From CALCEB01 sp035531475 (lineage in GTDB: Bacteria > Acidobacteriota > Terriglobia > UBA7540): a stretch of 8,851 nucleotides of DNA. Below, in pieces: positions 1 to 5,622 of this stretch. Numbering within the stretch: the first letter of the stretch is position 1; the number at the start of each line of letters is the position of its first letter. Under the pieces are notes generated by a model. It ran no database searches, was not told where the DNA came from, and saw only the letters and a program-made list of their open reading frames with translations. A program made the translations under genes and the position numbers. Location: contig DATKST010000008.1 in the NCBI GenBank assembly GCA_035531475.1, positions 1-8,851 of the forward strand, written 5' to 3'.

Positions 1-1
1 A

Positions 2-457
2 CCGCAGGCGCTGCTCACTCCCTCACCCCGCGTGCCCGGAACCGATGGACGGAAAATGTCCAAGAGCTACAACAATGCCATTTACCTTTCCGATCCTCCG
101 GATACGGTTTCCAAGAAGATCCTGACCATGGTAACGGACCCGGCCCGTAAGCGCCGCACGGACAAGGGGAATCCGGACGTTTGTCCGGTGTTCGATCTTC
201 ACAAGATTTATTCCTCGCCGCTGGTGATTGACCGCGTGAACCGAGAGTGCCGGACGGCGGAAATCGGCTGTGTCGATTGCAAGAAGCTCTTGATCGAGGG
301 GTTGAACCGGTCGCTCGAACCTCTGCGGGAGCGCCGCCAGGAGTTTGAAAAGCATCCGCAGCGCGTCTGGGAAATTCTTGAGGATGGGACCAGCAAGGCT
401 CGGACGGTCGCCCAGGCAACTATGGCAGAGGTTCGACAGGCGATGCACTTGGCGTAA
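2..457 (+). CDS. trpS: Tryptophanyl-tRNA synthetase, C-terminal part (5' end outside window)
   Basis: This class I aminoacyl-tRNA synthetase charges tRNA-Trp with tryptophan in the cytoplasm. The reading frame is open from base 2, so the start lies upstream. The first residues read LLTPSPRVPGTDGRKMSKSY, which carries the KMSKS loop (bases 53-67) that binds ATP, in the TrpRS-specific context PGTDGRKMSKSYNN. Downstream are the DPARKRRTDKGNPDVCPVF segment, then the helical anticodon-binding region (VDCKKLLIEGLN, LEPLRERR) and a normal C-terminus at TAA 455-457. About 150 residues are visible, roughly the last 40-45% of a typical 330-residue TrpRS; the HIGH motif and Rossmann half are outside. 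Base 32 is an in-frame GTG but cannot be the true start, because it would leave only the KMSKS half. A likely promoter for scpA follows the gene, so read-through is not required. Confidence 0.95.
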   Translation, partial: PQALLTPSPRVPGTDGRKMSKSYNNAIYLSDPPDTVSKKILTMVTDPARKRRTDKGNPDVCPVFDLHKIYSSPLVIDRVNRECRTAEIGCVDCKKLLIEGLNRSLEPLRERRQEFEKHPQRVWEILEDGTSKARTVAQATMAEVRQAMHLA

Positions 458-498
458 GATGCTCGGACAAAGCGGAACCCGGAACTCCACTAACCCTA

Positions 499-527
499 TT
501 GGAATAAATGACATTCGCTGCTATAAG
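499..527 (+). promoter_or_regulatory. Candidate sigma70-type promoter for scpA
   Basis: TTGGAA (499-504) and TATAAG (522-527) are separated by exactly 17 bases. They match the -35 consensus at 4 of 6 positions and the -10 consensus at 5 of 6. The site lies in the 138-base gap between trpS and scpA and would start transcription near 534. This is pattern matching only; no terminator was seen between trpS and this site. Confidence 0.4.
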
Positions 528-625
528 TCGCATGTTTCAGAAAACAAGGAAGATATTACTGTGAGCGGACACCTGAGTGGCGTGGCGCGCAGAAATTGAC
601 TCCCGACCCAAGGTCGGCCCAAGTG

Positions 626-1522
626 ATGTTTGACGATATTCACGATCCCATTTCGCCCGTCACACCGGAGCGGGAATCCGCCGGCATGGCGACGTCAAGC
701 ACAGTCCGCGCCACCAATAAGGACACTCCGGCGCCGGGCCTGAAGCTTGAAATGTATGAAGGGCCACTCGACCTTCTCCTTGACCTGATTCGCAAGCAGG
801 AAGTGAACATTTACGACATTCCCATCGCCCGGATCACGGGCCAGTACCTGGATTATCTGCATGTGCTGGAAGAACTTAACATCAATGTAGCGGGCGAGTT
901 TATCCTGATGGCGGCAACCTTGATTTACATCAAATCGCGAATGCTCCTGCCGCCCGACCCCACCGCGCCGCTCGAAGATCAGGAAGACCCGAGAATGGAT
1001 CTGGTGCAGCGGCTGCTCGAGCACGAGCAGTTCAAAAATGCAGCCGAAATGCTGCAATCAAAGCGCATGGTTGAGGATGCCATGTGGTCTCAGCCGGGAA
1101 TCGGTGAGTTTGCCGAAGCAGAGGACGAGCCGGGTCTGGCGGTCTCCATATTCGACCTCATTTCCGTCTTCCGGGAGATTCTGGAACGCGCCAAGTCCAA
1201 CCCCGCCATCAACTTGCAGCGTGAGCAAGTAACCGTGGGGCAGATGATCGAACGCGTGCGCCAGGCGCTGACGTCGAACCCGCACCCCATTCGTCTGGAT
1301 GACTTGGCTTCCGGGTTCGTCGCCCGCACCGCCCTGATTGCGCTCTTCATCGCCCTGCTCGAACTGGTCCGGCTGCGAGCTATTCTGCTGCGCCAGAAGG
1401 ATTTGTTCTCTCCCATCACTATTCAGCGTTCGCCCCATTTTGAGGAAGCGCTGGCCGGAGCAAACCTGGAGACCGTCGAATCAGGCTTGGCGGAGACGCT
1501 GGCTGAATCCAACGATGGATGA
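626..1522 (+). CDS. scpA: Segregation and condensation protein A (kleisin subunit of SMC-ScpAB)
   Basis: ScpA is the kleisin that bridges the two Smc heads and, with ScpB, forms the bacterial condensin that compacts and helps segregate the chromosome. The N-terminal signature YEGPLDLLLDLIRKQEVNIYDIPIA begins near residue 44 (counted from ATG 626) and is the Smc-neck binding helix region. LEELNINVAGEFILMAATLIYIKSRMLLP follows. The end, FVARTALIALFIALLELVRLRAILLRQKDLFSPI, is the C-terminal winged helix that caps an Smc head. The start is uncertain. TTG 596 has no ribosome site of its own, ATG 626 has a weak AAGG 11-12 bases upstream, and ATG 686 has GGGAA 9 bases upstream. The family homology begins after all three, so the 40-50 residue N-terminal extension is unconserved in appearance. 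scpB follows after 157 bases, which is unusual because the pair is often adjacent or overlapping. Confidence 0.93.
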   Translation: MFDDIHDPISPVTPERESAGMATSSTVRATNKDTPAPGLKLEMYEGPLDLLLDLIRKQEVNIYDIPIARITGQYLDYLHVLEELNINVAGEFILMAATLIYIKSRMLLPPDPTAPLEDQEDPRMDLVQRLLEHEQFKNAAEMLQSKRMVEDAMWSQPGIGEFAEAEDEPGLAVSIFDLISVFREILERAKSNPAINLQREQVTVGQMIERVRQALTSNPHPIRLDDLASGFVARTALIALFIALLELVRLRAILLRQKDLFSPITIQRSPHFEEALAGANLETVESGLAETLAESNDG

Positions 1523-1545
1523 GTGCAGTGCCGGAGGCCGTATCG

Positions 1546-1568
1546 GAGTTGTGGCGTAGCCACATTAA
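1546..1568 (+). repeat. Solitary REP-like hairpin after scpA
   Basis: GGAGT at 1546-1550 is followed by the perfect stem TGTGGC/GCCACA (1550-1555 with 1559-1564) around the 3-base loop GTA, then ATTAATT. The layout (GGAGT, stem, tight loop, stem, AT-rich tail) resembles the two hairpins at 2349 and 2427, so I infer a related dispersed intergenic repeat. The tail is not a U-run, so a terminator role is doubtful. Confidence 0.4.
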
Positions 1569-1570
1569 TT

Positions 1571-1650
1571 GGCAGGAATGGCTTGATTGTGGGAATGACG
1601 TGCTGGCGGGAGTGGCCCATTGGTGGGAGTGACGAATGTCGGGAAAGCCA
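1571..1650. repeat. Degenerate ~17-bp tandem repeat in the scpA-scpB gap
   Basis: A core resembling GGYGGGARTGRC recurs at 1571 (GGCAGGAATGGC), 1589 (GTGGGAATGACG), 1605 (GGCGGGAGTGGC) and 1622 (GGTGGGAGTGAC). A weaker fifth unit starts at about 1638 (GTCGGGAAAGCC). The spacings are 18, 16, 17 and 16 bases. The unit variation looks like an old, drifted array. No protein is supported here on either strand. Confidence 0.5.
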
Positions 1651-1679
1651 TTGATCGGACAGAGAAACCGTAGACGATT

Positions 1680-2345
1680 ATGACGGACGAAACCCTGAAA
1701 GCCCTGATCGAGGCCATCCTTTATGTAGCCCCGGATCCGGTTCCGCTCGATACCCTGGTGAAAGCCCTGGAGGCTGAAGGCGGCGACCGGGTCGAAGCAA
1801 AGCTCGGCGAGCTGGTCGCGGACTTTGACCGTCCTGAACACGGGATCCAGATTCGTCAAGTGGCGGGCGGTTATAAGATCTCCTCGAAGCCGGAGCACCA
1901 TGAAGTTCTCCGCAACTTTGTGAAGAGTCTGAAACCACCCATGCGGCTTTCCAAGCCCGCGCTTGAGACTTTGGCCGTCATCGCCTATCGCCAGCCCGCA
2001 ACTGTCCCGGAAATTGAAGAAATCAGGGGAGTTAACTGCGGCGGCGTCATCCATACCCTGCTTGAAAGGAAGCTGATCGTTACCTCGGGCAGGAAAAACG
2101 TGCTGGGCCGCCCCATCCTTTACCGCACCTCGAAGGACTTTCTGGTCCATTTCGGCCTGAAAGACGTGAGCGAGCTCCCCAGCCTTCGTGAATTTGAGGA
2201 GTTGGCCAAGCAATCGCTGGGCGGGGACGCGCTGGCCGGCCCAGAGCCAGCAACTACTGGACAGGAAACCGTTGCAGAGCAATCAGCCGAAGTCAAGCAG
2301 GAGGAAGTCGAACCCGGCGTCGGACCGGAGGAGCTTGGGAAGTGA
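1680..2345 (+). CDS. scpB: Segregation and condensation protein B (winged-helix subunit of SMC-ScpAB)
   Basis: ScpB dimers bind the middle of ScpA and control opening of the Smc-ScpA ring. The 221-residue product has the expected order: a first winged helix opening with LKALIEAILYVAPDPVPLDTL (residues 6-26), the strand-rich GIQIRQVAGGYKISSKPE (55-72), and a second winged helix with the family hallmark RLSKPALETLAVIAYRQP (89-106). These are followed by EIRGVNC, GGVIHTLLERKLI and GRPILYRTSKDFL. The core ends near residue 180. The remaining ~40 residues are a Glu/Gln-rich, probably disordered tail, common in this family. ATG 1680 is chosen because homology starts at residue 6. No good Shine-Dalgarno is visible upstream, so translation may be weak or coupled to the scpA transcript. 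A hairpin plus U-run begins 4 bases after the stop. Confidence 0.95.
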   Translation: MTDETLKALIEAILYVAPDPVPLDTLVKALEAEGGDRVEAKLGELVADFDRPEHGIQIRQVAGGYKISSKPEHHEVLRNFVKSLKPPMRLSKPALETLAVIAYRQPATVPEIEEIRGVNCGGVIHTLLERKLIVTSGRKNVLGRPILYRTSKDFLVHFGLKDVSELPSLREFEELAKQSLGGDALAGPEPATTGQETVAEQSAEVKQEEVEPGVGPEELGK

Positions 2346-2348
2346 TTT

Positions 2349-2376
2349 GGAGTGCGGGAGCTTGCTCCCGCTTTTT
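2349..2376 (+). terminator. REP-like hairpin acting as rho-independent terminator of scpB
   Basis: GGAGT leads into a perfect stem GCGGGAG/CTCCCGC (2354-2360 with 2365-2371) closed by a CTTG tetraloop and followed at once by TTTTT (2372-2376). This is a textbook intrinsic terminator 8 bases after the scpB stop. The same GGAGTGCGG...CTTG...CCGCTTT layout recurs inverted at 2427-2452 with a different but complementary stem centre, so the terminator appears to be one copy of a dispersed repeat. Confidence 0.75.
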
Positions 2377-2426
2377 AGAGGCAATTCCTGCTTCGCCACC
2401 AAGCTTCTGTGAGCCACAGCCGAAAT

Positions 2427-2452
2427 AAAGCGGCGGCAAGCCGCCGCACTCC
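2427..2452 (-). repeat. Second REP-like hairpin, inverted relative to the first
   Basis: Read on the - strand this is GGAGTGCGGCGG, CTTG, CCGCCGCTTT: the same frame as the copy at 2349, with CGG/CCG in place of GAG/CTC in the inner stem. The outer bases and tetraloop are identical and only the paired inner bases differ. The two copies face each other 50 bases apart between scpB and rluB, a head-to-head pair like the BIMEs described for other REP families. Confidence 0.7.
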
Positions 2453-2499
2453 GAAATCGGAACGGATGGTGGCGGATTCACCAAGCCACAGGAAACACG

Positions 2500-3246
2500 A
2501 TGCAAGAACGCTTACAAAAAATCATCTCGGCGGCCGGACTCACCTCGCGGCGCAAAGCCGAAGCGTGGATCACGGGCGGCCGGGTGACCGTGAACGGCCA
2601 GGTGGTGACGCAACTTGGCTCAAAGGCTGATCCCGACGTCGATCAAATCCGCGTGGGCAGCCGGTCGCTGCGCATTCCGGACCATCACGCTTACTATCTG
2701 CTGCACAAGCCGGTGGGTTACGTTTCAACGGTGCGCGACCCGGAGGGACGCCCAACCGTGGTATCGCTCATGCGGCGGGTTAAAGAGCGGGTTTATCCGG
2801 TGGGGCGCCTCGACTACCACACTTCAGGGCTTATCATTCTGACCAATGACGGCGAGCTGGCCAATTTCCTGATGTCCCGTACATCCGCCGTGCCGCGAAC
2901 GTATCACGCCAAGCTCAGCGGGGACCCGGATGCGGCCGCGATCAAGAGGCTCGAGCAAGGCATCGTCCTGGACGGCCGCAAGACGGCGCCCGCCCGCATC
3001 CGCGTTCTGCCCATGAAAGGACACAAGGAGAAGCCCTGGTACGAAGTGACGTTGGTGGAGGGCCGTTATCATCAGGTTCGGCGCATGTTTGAGCGCATTG
3101 GCGTGATGGTGGTAAAGTTGAAACGCGTGCGCATTGGCTTTCTGGAATTGGAAGGCATACCTCCCGGTAAATTCCGGGAAATCACACCGGCGGAAGTGGA
3201 ACGGCTGCGCAAGCTGCGGGAGAAGAAGGCAGTGGTTAGTGATTAG
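2500..3246 (+). CDS. rluB: Pseudouridine synthase, RsuA/RluB/E/F family
   Basis: The enzyme isomerises a uridine in ribosomal RNA to pseudouridine. Residues 2-48 are an S4 RNA-binding domain (ERLQKIISAAGLTSRRKAE, GRVTVNG). The catalytic domain follows with YLLHKPVGYVST (66-77) and the active-site motif GRLDYHTSGL, in which Asp105 is the expected catalytic residue, then LTNDGELA and the C-terminal EGRYHQVRRMFERIG. At 248 residues it is typical for the family. In the scpA-scpB-rlu context RluB (23S rRNA) is the usual assignment, though RsuA or RluE specificity cannot be excluded from sequence. ATG 2500 has a good ribosome site, AGGAAA at 2490-2495. The last five residues (AVVSD) and the TAG stop are encoded by the heptamer repeat that fills the following gap, so the natural C-terminus has been replaced or extended by repeat DNA. 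Confidence 0.92.
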   Translation: MQERLQKIISAAGLTSRRKAEAWITGGRVTVNGQVVTQLGSKADPDVDQIRVGSRSLRIPDHHAYYLLHKPVGYVSTVRDPEGRPTVVSLMRRVKERVYPVGRLDYHTSGLIILTNDGELANFLMSRTSAVPRTYHAKLSGDPDAAAIKRLEQGIVLDGRKTAPARIRVLPMKGHKEKPWYEVTLVEGRYHQVRRMFERIGVMVVKLKRVRIGFLELEGIPPGKFREITPAEVERLRKLREKKAVVSD

Positions 3247-3298
3247 TGATTAGTGATTAGTGGTTAGCGATTCGTGATAAGTGACAAGCGAGCAGTGA
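3229..3298 (+). repeat. Heptamer tandem array, forward orientation (TTAGTGA-type, 10 units)
   Basis: Ten consecutive 7-base units start at 3229: gcagtgg, then ttagtga three times, ttagtgg, ttagcga, ttcgtga, taagtga, caagcga, gcagtga. The units decay away from the rluB end. The first 18 bases are still inside rluB and provide its stop codon. The array is the left arm of a foldback whose right arm is the reverse-oriented array at 3313-3536. Confidence 0.85.
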
Positions 3299-3312
3299 GA
3301 ATGTTACTTCTT

Positions 3313-3536
3313 ACTGGCCACTATCCACTAAGGGCCCGTTCAGAAATAACTGTTCCATCTTCCAACCGGTACCCCTCACCCGCCGCTTCGCGTCACCCTC
3401 TCCCCGCTGGCGGGGAGAGGGCAGGGGTGAGGGGATGTATTGGGTCCGAAATGGAACAGTTATTATCTGACAGACCCTAACCACCAATCACTAACCACTA
3501 ATCACCGATCACTAACCACTAATCACTCGTCACTGC
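3313..3536 (-). repeat. Heptamer tandem array, reverse orientation, split by an inserted element
   Basis: The reverse complement of the same heptamer runs as actggcc, actatcc, acta (3314-3330). It is interrupted at 3331-3477 and resumes as acc, accaatc, actaacc, actaatc, accgatc, actaacc, actaatc, actcgtc, actgc up to 3536. Its outer end (tcactgc, 3530-3536) is the reverse complement of the gcagtg that opens the left array. The two arms therefore form a symmetric foldback with about a dozen units each and a 14-base centre at 3299-3312. It ends 22 bases before the hisC start. Confidence 0.8.
3331..3477. mobile_element. 147-bp MITE-like element with terminal inverted repeats and TA duplication
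   Basis: The left end (3331-3357) and the reverse complement of the right end (3451-3477) share a ~27-base imperfect inverted repeat ending in the identical block AATAACTGTTCCAT. Both borders are flanked by TA (3329-3330 and 3478-3479). Deleting the element and one TA restores the heptamer register exactly (acta + acc gives actaacc). TA duplication is typical of IS630/Tc1-mariner elements. No coding capacity is visible. Inside is a strong hairpin: stem 3396-3406 with 3411-3421 (11 perfect pairs, loop CTGG), extended by an outer stem 3372-3381 with 3425-3434. Confidence 0.7.
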
Positions 3537-3558
3537 TTTTAAGGCCCTGGGAAAACTC

Positions 3559-4680
3559 ATGGTGCGGTCATCAATTCGCGATCAAGCTCCGGCGTGGGTG
3601 AACCGGATTCGCCCTTATCCACCCGGCAAGCCCATTGAAGAGGTTGAGCGGGAGCTGGGGCATCCCGCCATCAAGCTGGCTTCCAATGAAAATCCGCTGG
3701 GTCCCTCACCCCGGGCGCTGGAGGCCATCCGCGCGGCGCTGGACCGCCTTCACCTCTATCCCGACGGCAATGGTTACTCGCTGCGGGAGAAGCTGGCCGG
3801 AATTGCCGCCCTGGAGATGAACCAGATTGTTCTGGGAGCTGGCTCAACCGACCTGATTGAGCTTGTGGCCAGGACGTTTCTTTCTTCGGCGGATGAAGGT
3901 ATCACCGCCGAATCGTCGTTTTACATCTACCGCCTTGCTATTGAGGAAATGGGCGCCGCGCTCATCCAGGTCCCGCTTTTCCATCTCGCTTACGACCTTG
4001 CGGCCCTGGCTCACGCCGTCACCCCTCGCACCAAGGTTATCTACTTGGCCAATCCCAATAACCCCACCGGCACCATGTTCACGGCGGATGAGTTTGACCG
4101 CTTCCTGCGCGCCGTGCCGGACCGCGTGCTGGTGGTTCTGGACGAGGCTTATTACGATTACGTGCAGCGGCCGGATTACTCCCGCTCGCTCGATCATGTC
4201 CGCGAGGGCAGAAACCTCTTGGTGCTCCGCACGTTCTCCAAAGTATACGGCTTGGCAGGCTTGCGCATCGGCTACGGCATGGGCCACCCGGAGCTGATCG
4301 ATTGCCTGAATCGTATCCGCTCGCCTTTCAACGCATCCTCGCTGGCTCAAGCGGGAGCGATGGCGGCCATTGACGACCGGGAGCACGTTTCAAGGTCGGT
4401 CGAATCCAACCGCCGGGAGATGGAGTTTGTGACCAAGGAGCTTTCGCTGATGGGGGTGCGGTTCACGCCCAGTGTGGCAAATTTCATCCTGATTGACACG
4501 GCACGGGATTGCGAGGATGATTTCATCAGGCTGCTCGACCGGGGAGTGATTGTACGGCCCATGAAGCTTTACGGGTTCCCAACCTCGCTACGTGTGACGG
4601 TAGGGAAACACCAGGATAACGAGCAATTCCTTGAAGCCATGCGCAGCATGATGATGGCCCCTGCCCGGGCCGCGCGTTAG
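3559..4680 (+). CDS. hisC: Histidinol-phosphate aminotransferase
   Basis: This PLP-dependent fold-type I aminotransferase converts imidazole-acetol phosphate and glutamate to histidinol phosphate in histidine synthesis; some homologues also act on aromatic keto acids. Visible family marks: SNENPLGPSP (42-51), GAGSTDLIELV (phosphate/PLP loop, 93-103), NPNNPTG (165-171), DEAYYDY (195-201), and the Schiff-base lysine Lys228 in FSKVYGLAGLRIGY. Arg236 and Arg345 (SLRVTVG) are the expected substrate carboxylate/phosphate contacts. Length 373 is slightly above the usual ~355. ATG 3559 has GGGA seven bases upstream. It is the first gene after the repeat-filled gap and no other his gene is in the window, so an isolated hisC or an aromatic aminotransferase role remains possible. 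Confidence 0.9.
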   Translation: MVRSSIRDQAPAWVNRIRPYPPGKPIEEVERELGHPAIKLASNENPLGPSPRALEAIRAALDRLHLYPDGNGYSLREKLAGIAALEMNQIVLGAGSTDLIELVARTFLSSADEGITAESSFYIYRLAIEEMGAALIQVPLFHLAYDLAALAHAVTPRTKVIYLANPNNPTGTMFTADEFDRFLRAVPDRVLVVLDEAYYDYVQRPDYSRSLDHVREGRNLLVLRTFSKVYGLAGLRIGYGMGHPELIDCLNRIRSPFNASSLAQAGAMAAIDDREHVSRSVESNRREMEFVTKELSLMGVRFTPSVANFILIDTARDCEDDFIRLLDRGVIVRPMKLYGFPTSLRVTVGKHQDNEQFLEAMRSMMMAPARAAR

Positions 4681-4708
4681 CGGGTTTCTGAAGTACCTGG
4701 CACGGGTA

Positions 4709-4793
4709 TCATTCTGAGCGTAGCGAAGAATCTGACTCTTGAAAGAATGAGCAAATTACGGGATTCTTCGTCGCCTTCGTCGTCTCAGAATGA
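4709..4793. repeat. 85-bp imperfect inverted repeat downstream of hisC
   Basis: The left arm TCATTCTGAGCG...GAAGAATC (4709-4732) is mirrored by GATTCTTC...CTCAGAATGA (4762-4793). The right arm carries 8 extra bases (a duplicated cttcgtcg-like motif). The centre is 29 bases with no coding content. I recall ends of this type as frequent dispersed repeats in Acidobacteriota; that is memory, not a search. It could form a hairpin in the hisC 3' region. Confidence 0.7.
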
Positions 4794-4859
4794 CAGCGAA
4801 TCGGCATTTTTCAGCAGCCTGTTGAAGTGCAAAGCAGGGATTTTCGAGGTGCCGATTCG

Positions 4860-5351
4860 ATGAGTGGGAGAATGACGGCCAGAACTCCACAGGCTGGGGC
4901 AGTTGTTGATCCTCGCAACGCGGCGGAGCCTCTCGCGCCAGGGCGCGACCCCATCACCGCCATCCTCAACCGCTACAAGCGGGTCGCCGTGGTCGGGCTA
5001 TCACCCAAGATTTCCCGCCCCAGTTACGGCGTGGCTGCCTATCTCAAGGCACGAGGCTACCGCGTGATTCCTGTGAACCCCCACGCGAAGCGGGTCTTCA
5101 ACGAAAAGTGTTACGCCACCCTCGAAGCGATTCCCGAACCCATTGATATGGTGGTGATCTTCCGCAAGGCGGAGTTTGTTCCGGAAATTGTGAAGAGCGC
5201 CATTAAAGTGGGGGCAAGGGTGATCTGGATGCAAGAAGGCGTCACCCATGAGCCGGCGGCGCGCCGCGCCCGTTCCGCCGGCCTTGAAGTAATCCAGGAC
5301 CGCTGTATCCTCAAAGAACACGCCAAACGCTTCGTCAGTGAAGGCATTTGA
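4860..5351 (+). CDS. CoA-binding domain protein, YccU type
   Basis: This is a small cytosolic Rossmann-fold protein of the CoA_binding_2 family, which binds coenzyme A or related nucleotides; no enzyme reaction is established for the family. Residues 41-50 (RVAVVGLSPK) form the first strand and the loop that contacts the nucleotide, followed by SRPSYGVAAYLKARGYRVIPVNP, ATLEAIPEPIDMVVIFRKAEFVPEIV, VIWMQEGV (122-129) and the terminal DRCILKEHAKRF. The fold matches YccU-like proteins of ~140 residues, with a ~35-residue unconserved N-terminus here. ATG 4860 is preferred over GTG 4827 because GAGGTG lies at 4846-4851, 8 bases upstream; the GTG has no such site. The gene stands 180 bases after hisC, beyond the 85-bp repeat, and is followed by a weak CTCAAT/ATTGAG hairpin. 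Confidence 0.88.
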   Translation: MSGRMTARTPQAGAVVDPRNAAEPLAPGRDPITAILNRYKRVAVVGLSPKISRPSYGVAAYLKARGYRVIPVNPHAKRVFNEKCYATLEAIPEPIDMVVIFRKAEFVPEIVKSAIKVGARVIWMQEGVTHEPAARRARSAGLEVIQDRCILKEHAKRFVSEGI

Positions 5352-5403
5352 GGCTCAATCTTATTGAGGGATGGCGTGGTGCTTTAGCGGGACGAATCCT
5401 ACG

Positions 5404-5622
5404 TCACCGTAATTCCTGAAACTTCTCCAACGTGACACCCAGTTGCCGCAGAATCTTAAACAACAAAGGAGGGCCAACCTCTCGGCCACCTTGAAGCGGA
5501 ATCGTGACGGCTCGTCCGTCGGGGTGATTCCAACGTTCGTGGCTCCCGGACTGTCTCGTCTTGGAAAATCCCAGGCTGCGCGCTGCGTTTTGAAATTCGC
5601 GAGCCGTGACGCTAGCCCGCAT
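5404..5622 (-). CDS. hicA: HicA-type toxin (mRNA interferase), apparently without HicB partner
   Basis: HicA toxins cut mRNA during translation and are neutralised by HicB. The 72-residue product has the whole HicA dsRBD-like layout: REFQNAARSLGFSKTRQSGSHERWNHPDGRAVTIPLQGGREVGPPLLFKILRQLGVTLEKF. His28 in the G-S-H motif is the expected catalytic residue, and the C-terminal helix is the standard ending. ATG 5622 is directly preceded by an in-frame TGA, so it is the furthest start; GGTGAG lies just upstream but close. A HicB gene normally adjoins within a few bases on the same strand. Upstream (5623-5883) I find no HicB-like frame before the transposase stub, and downstream only 52 bases separate it from the CoA-binding gene, which runs convergently. 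The toxin looks orphaned, perhaps by the IS insertion. Confidence 0.8.
   Translation of the reverse strand: MRASVTAREFQNAARSLGFSKTRQSGSHERWNHPDGRAVTIPLQGGREVGPPLLFKILRQLGVTLEKFQELR

Noticed and set aside
1419..2282. Long antisense frame (287 codons) across scpA end and scpB
   Set aside because: It lies opposite well-supported scpB with strong family motifs, shows no recognisable domain, and is explained by codon bias in GC-rich DNA.
2293..2505. Small - strand protein between scpB and rluB
   Set aside because: Its ECGGLPPL-type motifs are translations of the REP hairpins, not a conserved protein.
3274..3480. Small protein of 68 codons between rluB and hisC
   Set aside because: It consists entirely of translated repeat and hairpin DNA with no ribosome site or protein-like composition.
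3229..3536. CRISPR array
   Set aside because: The repeats are 7 bases, contiguous, with no spacers, and are inverted about a centre. No cas gene is near.
5354..5368. CTCAAT/ATTGAG hairpin as terminator of the CoA-binding gene
   Set aside because: Only six mostly A-T pairs, a 3-base loop and no U-run follow; too weak to call.
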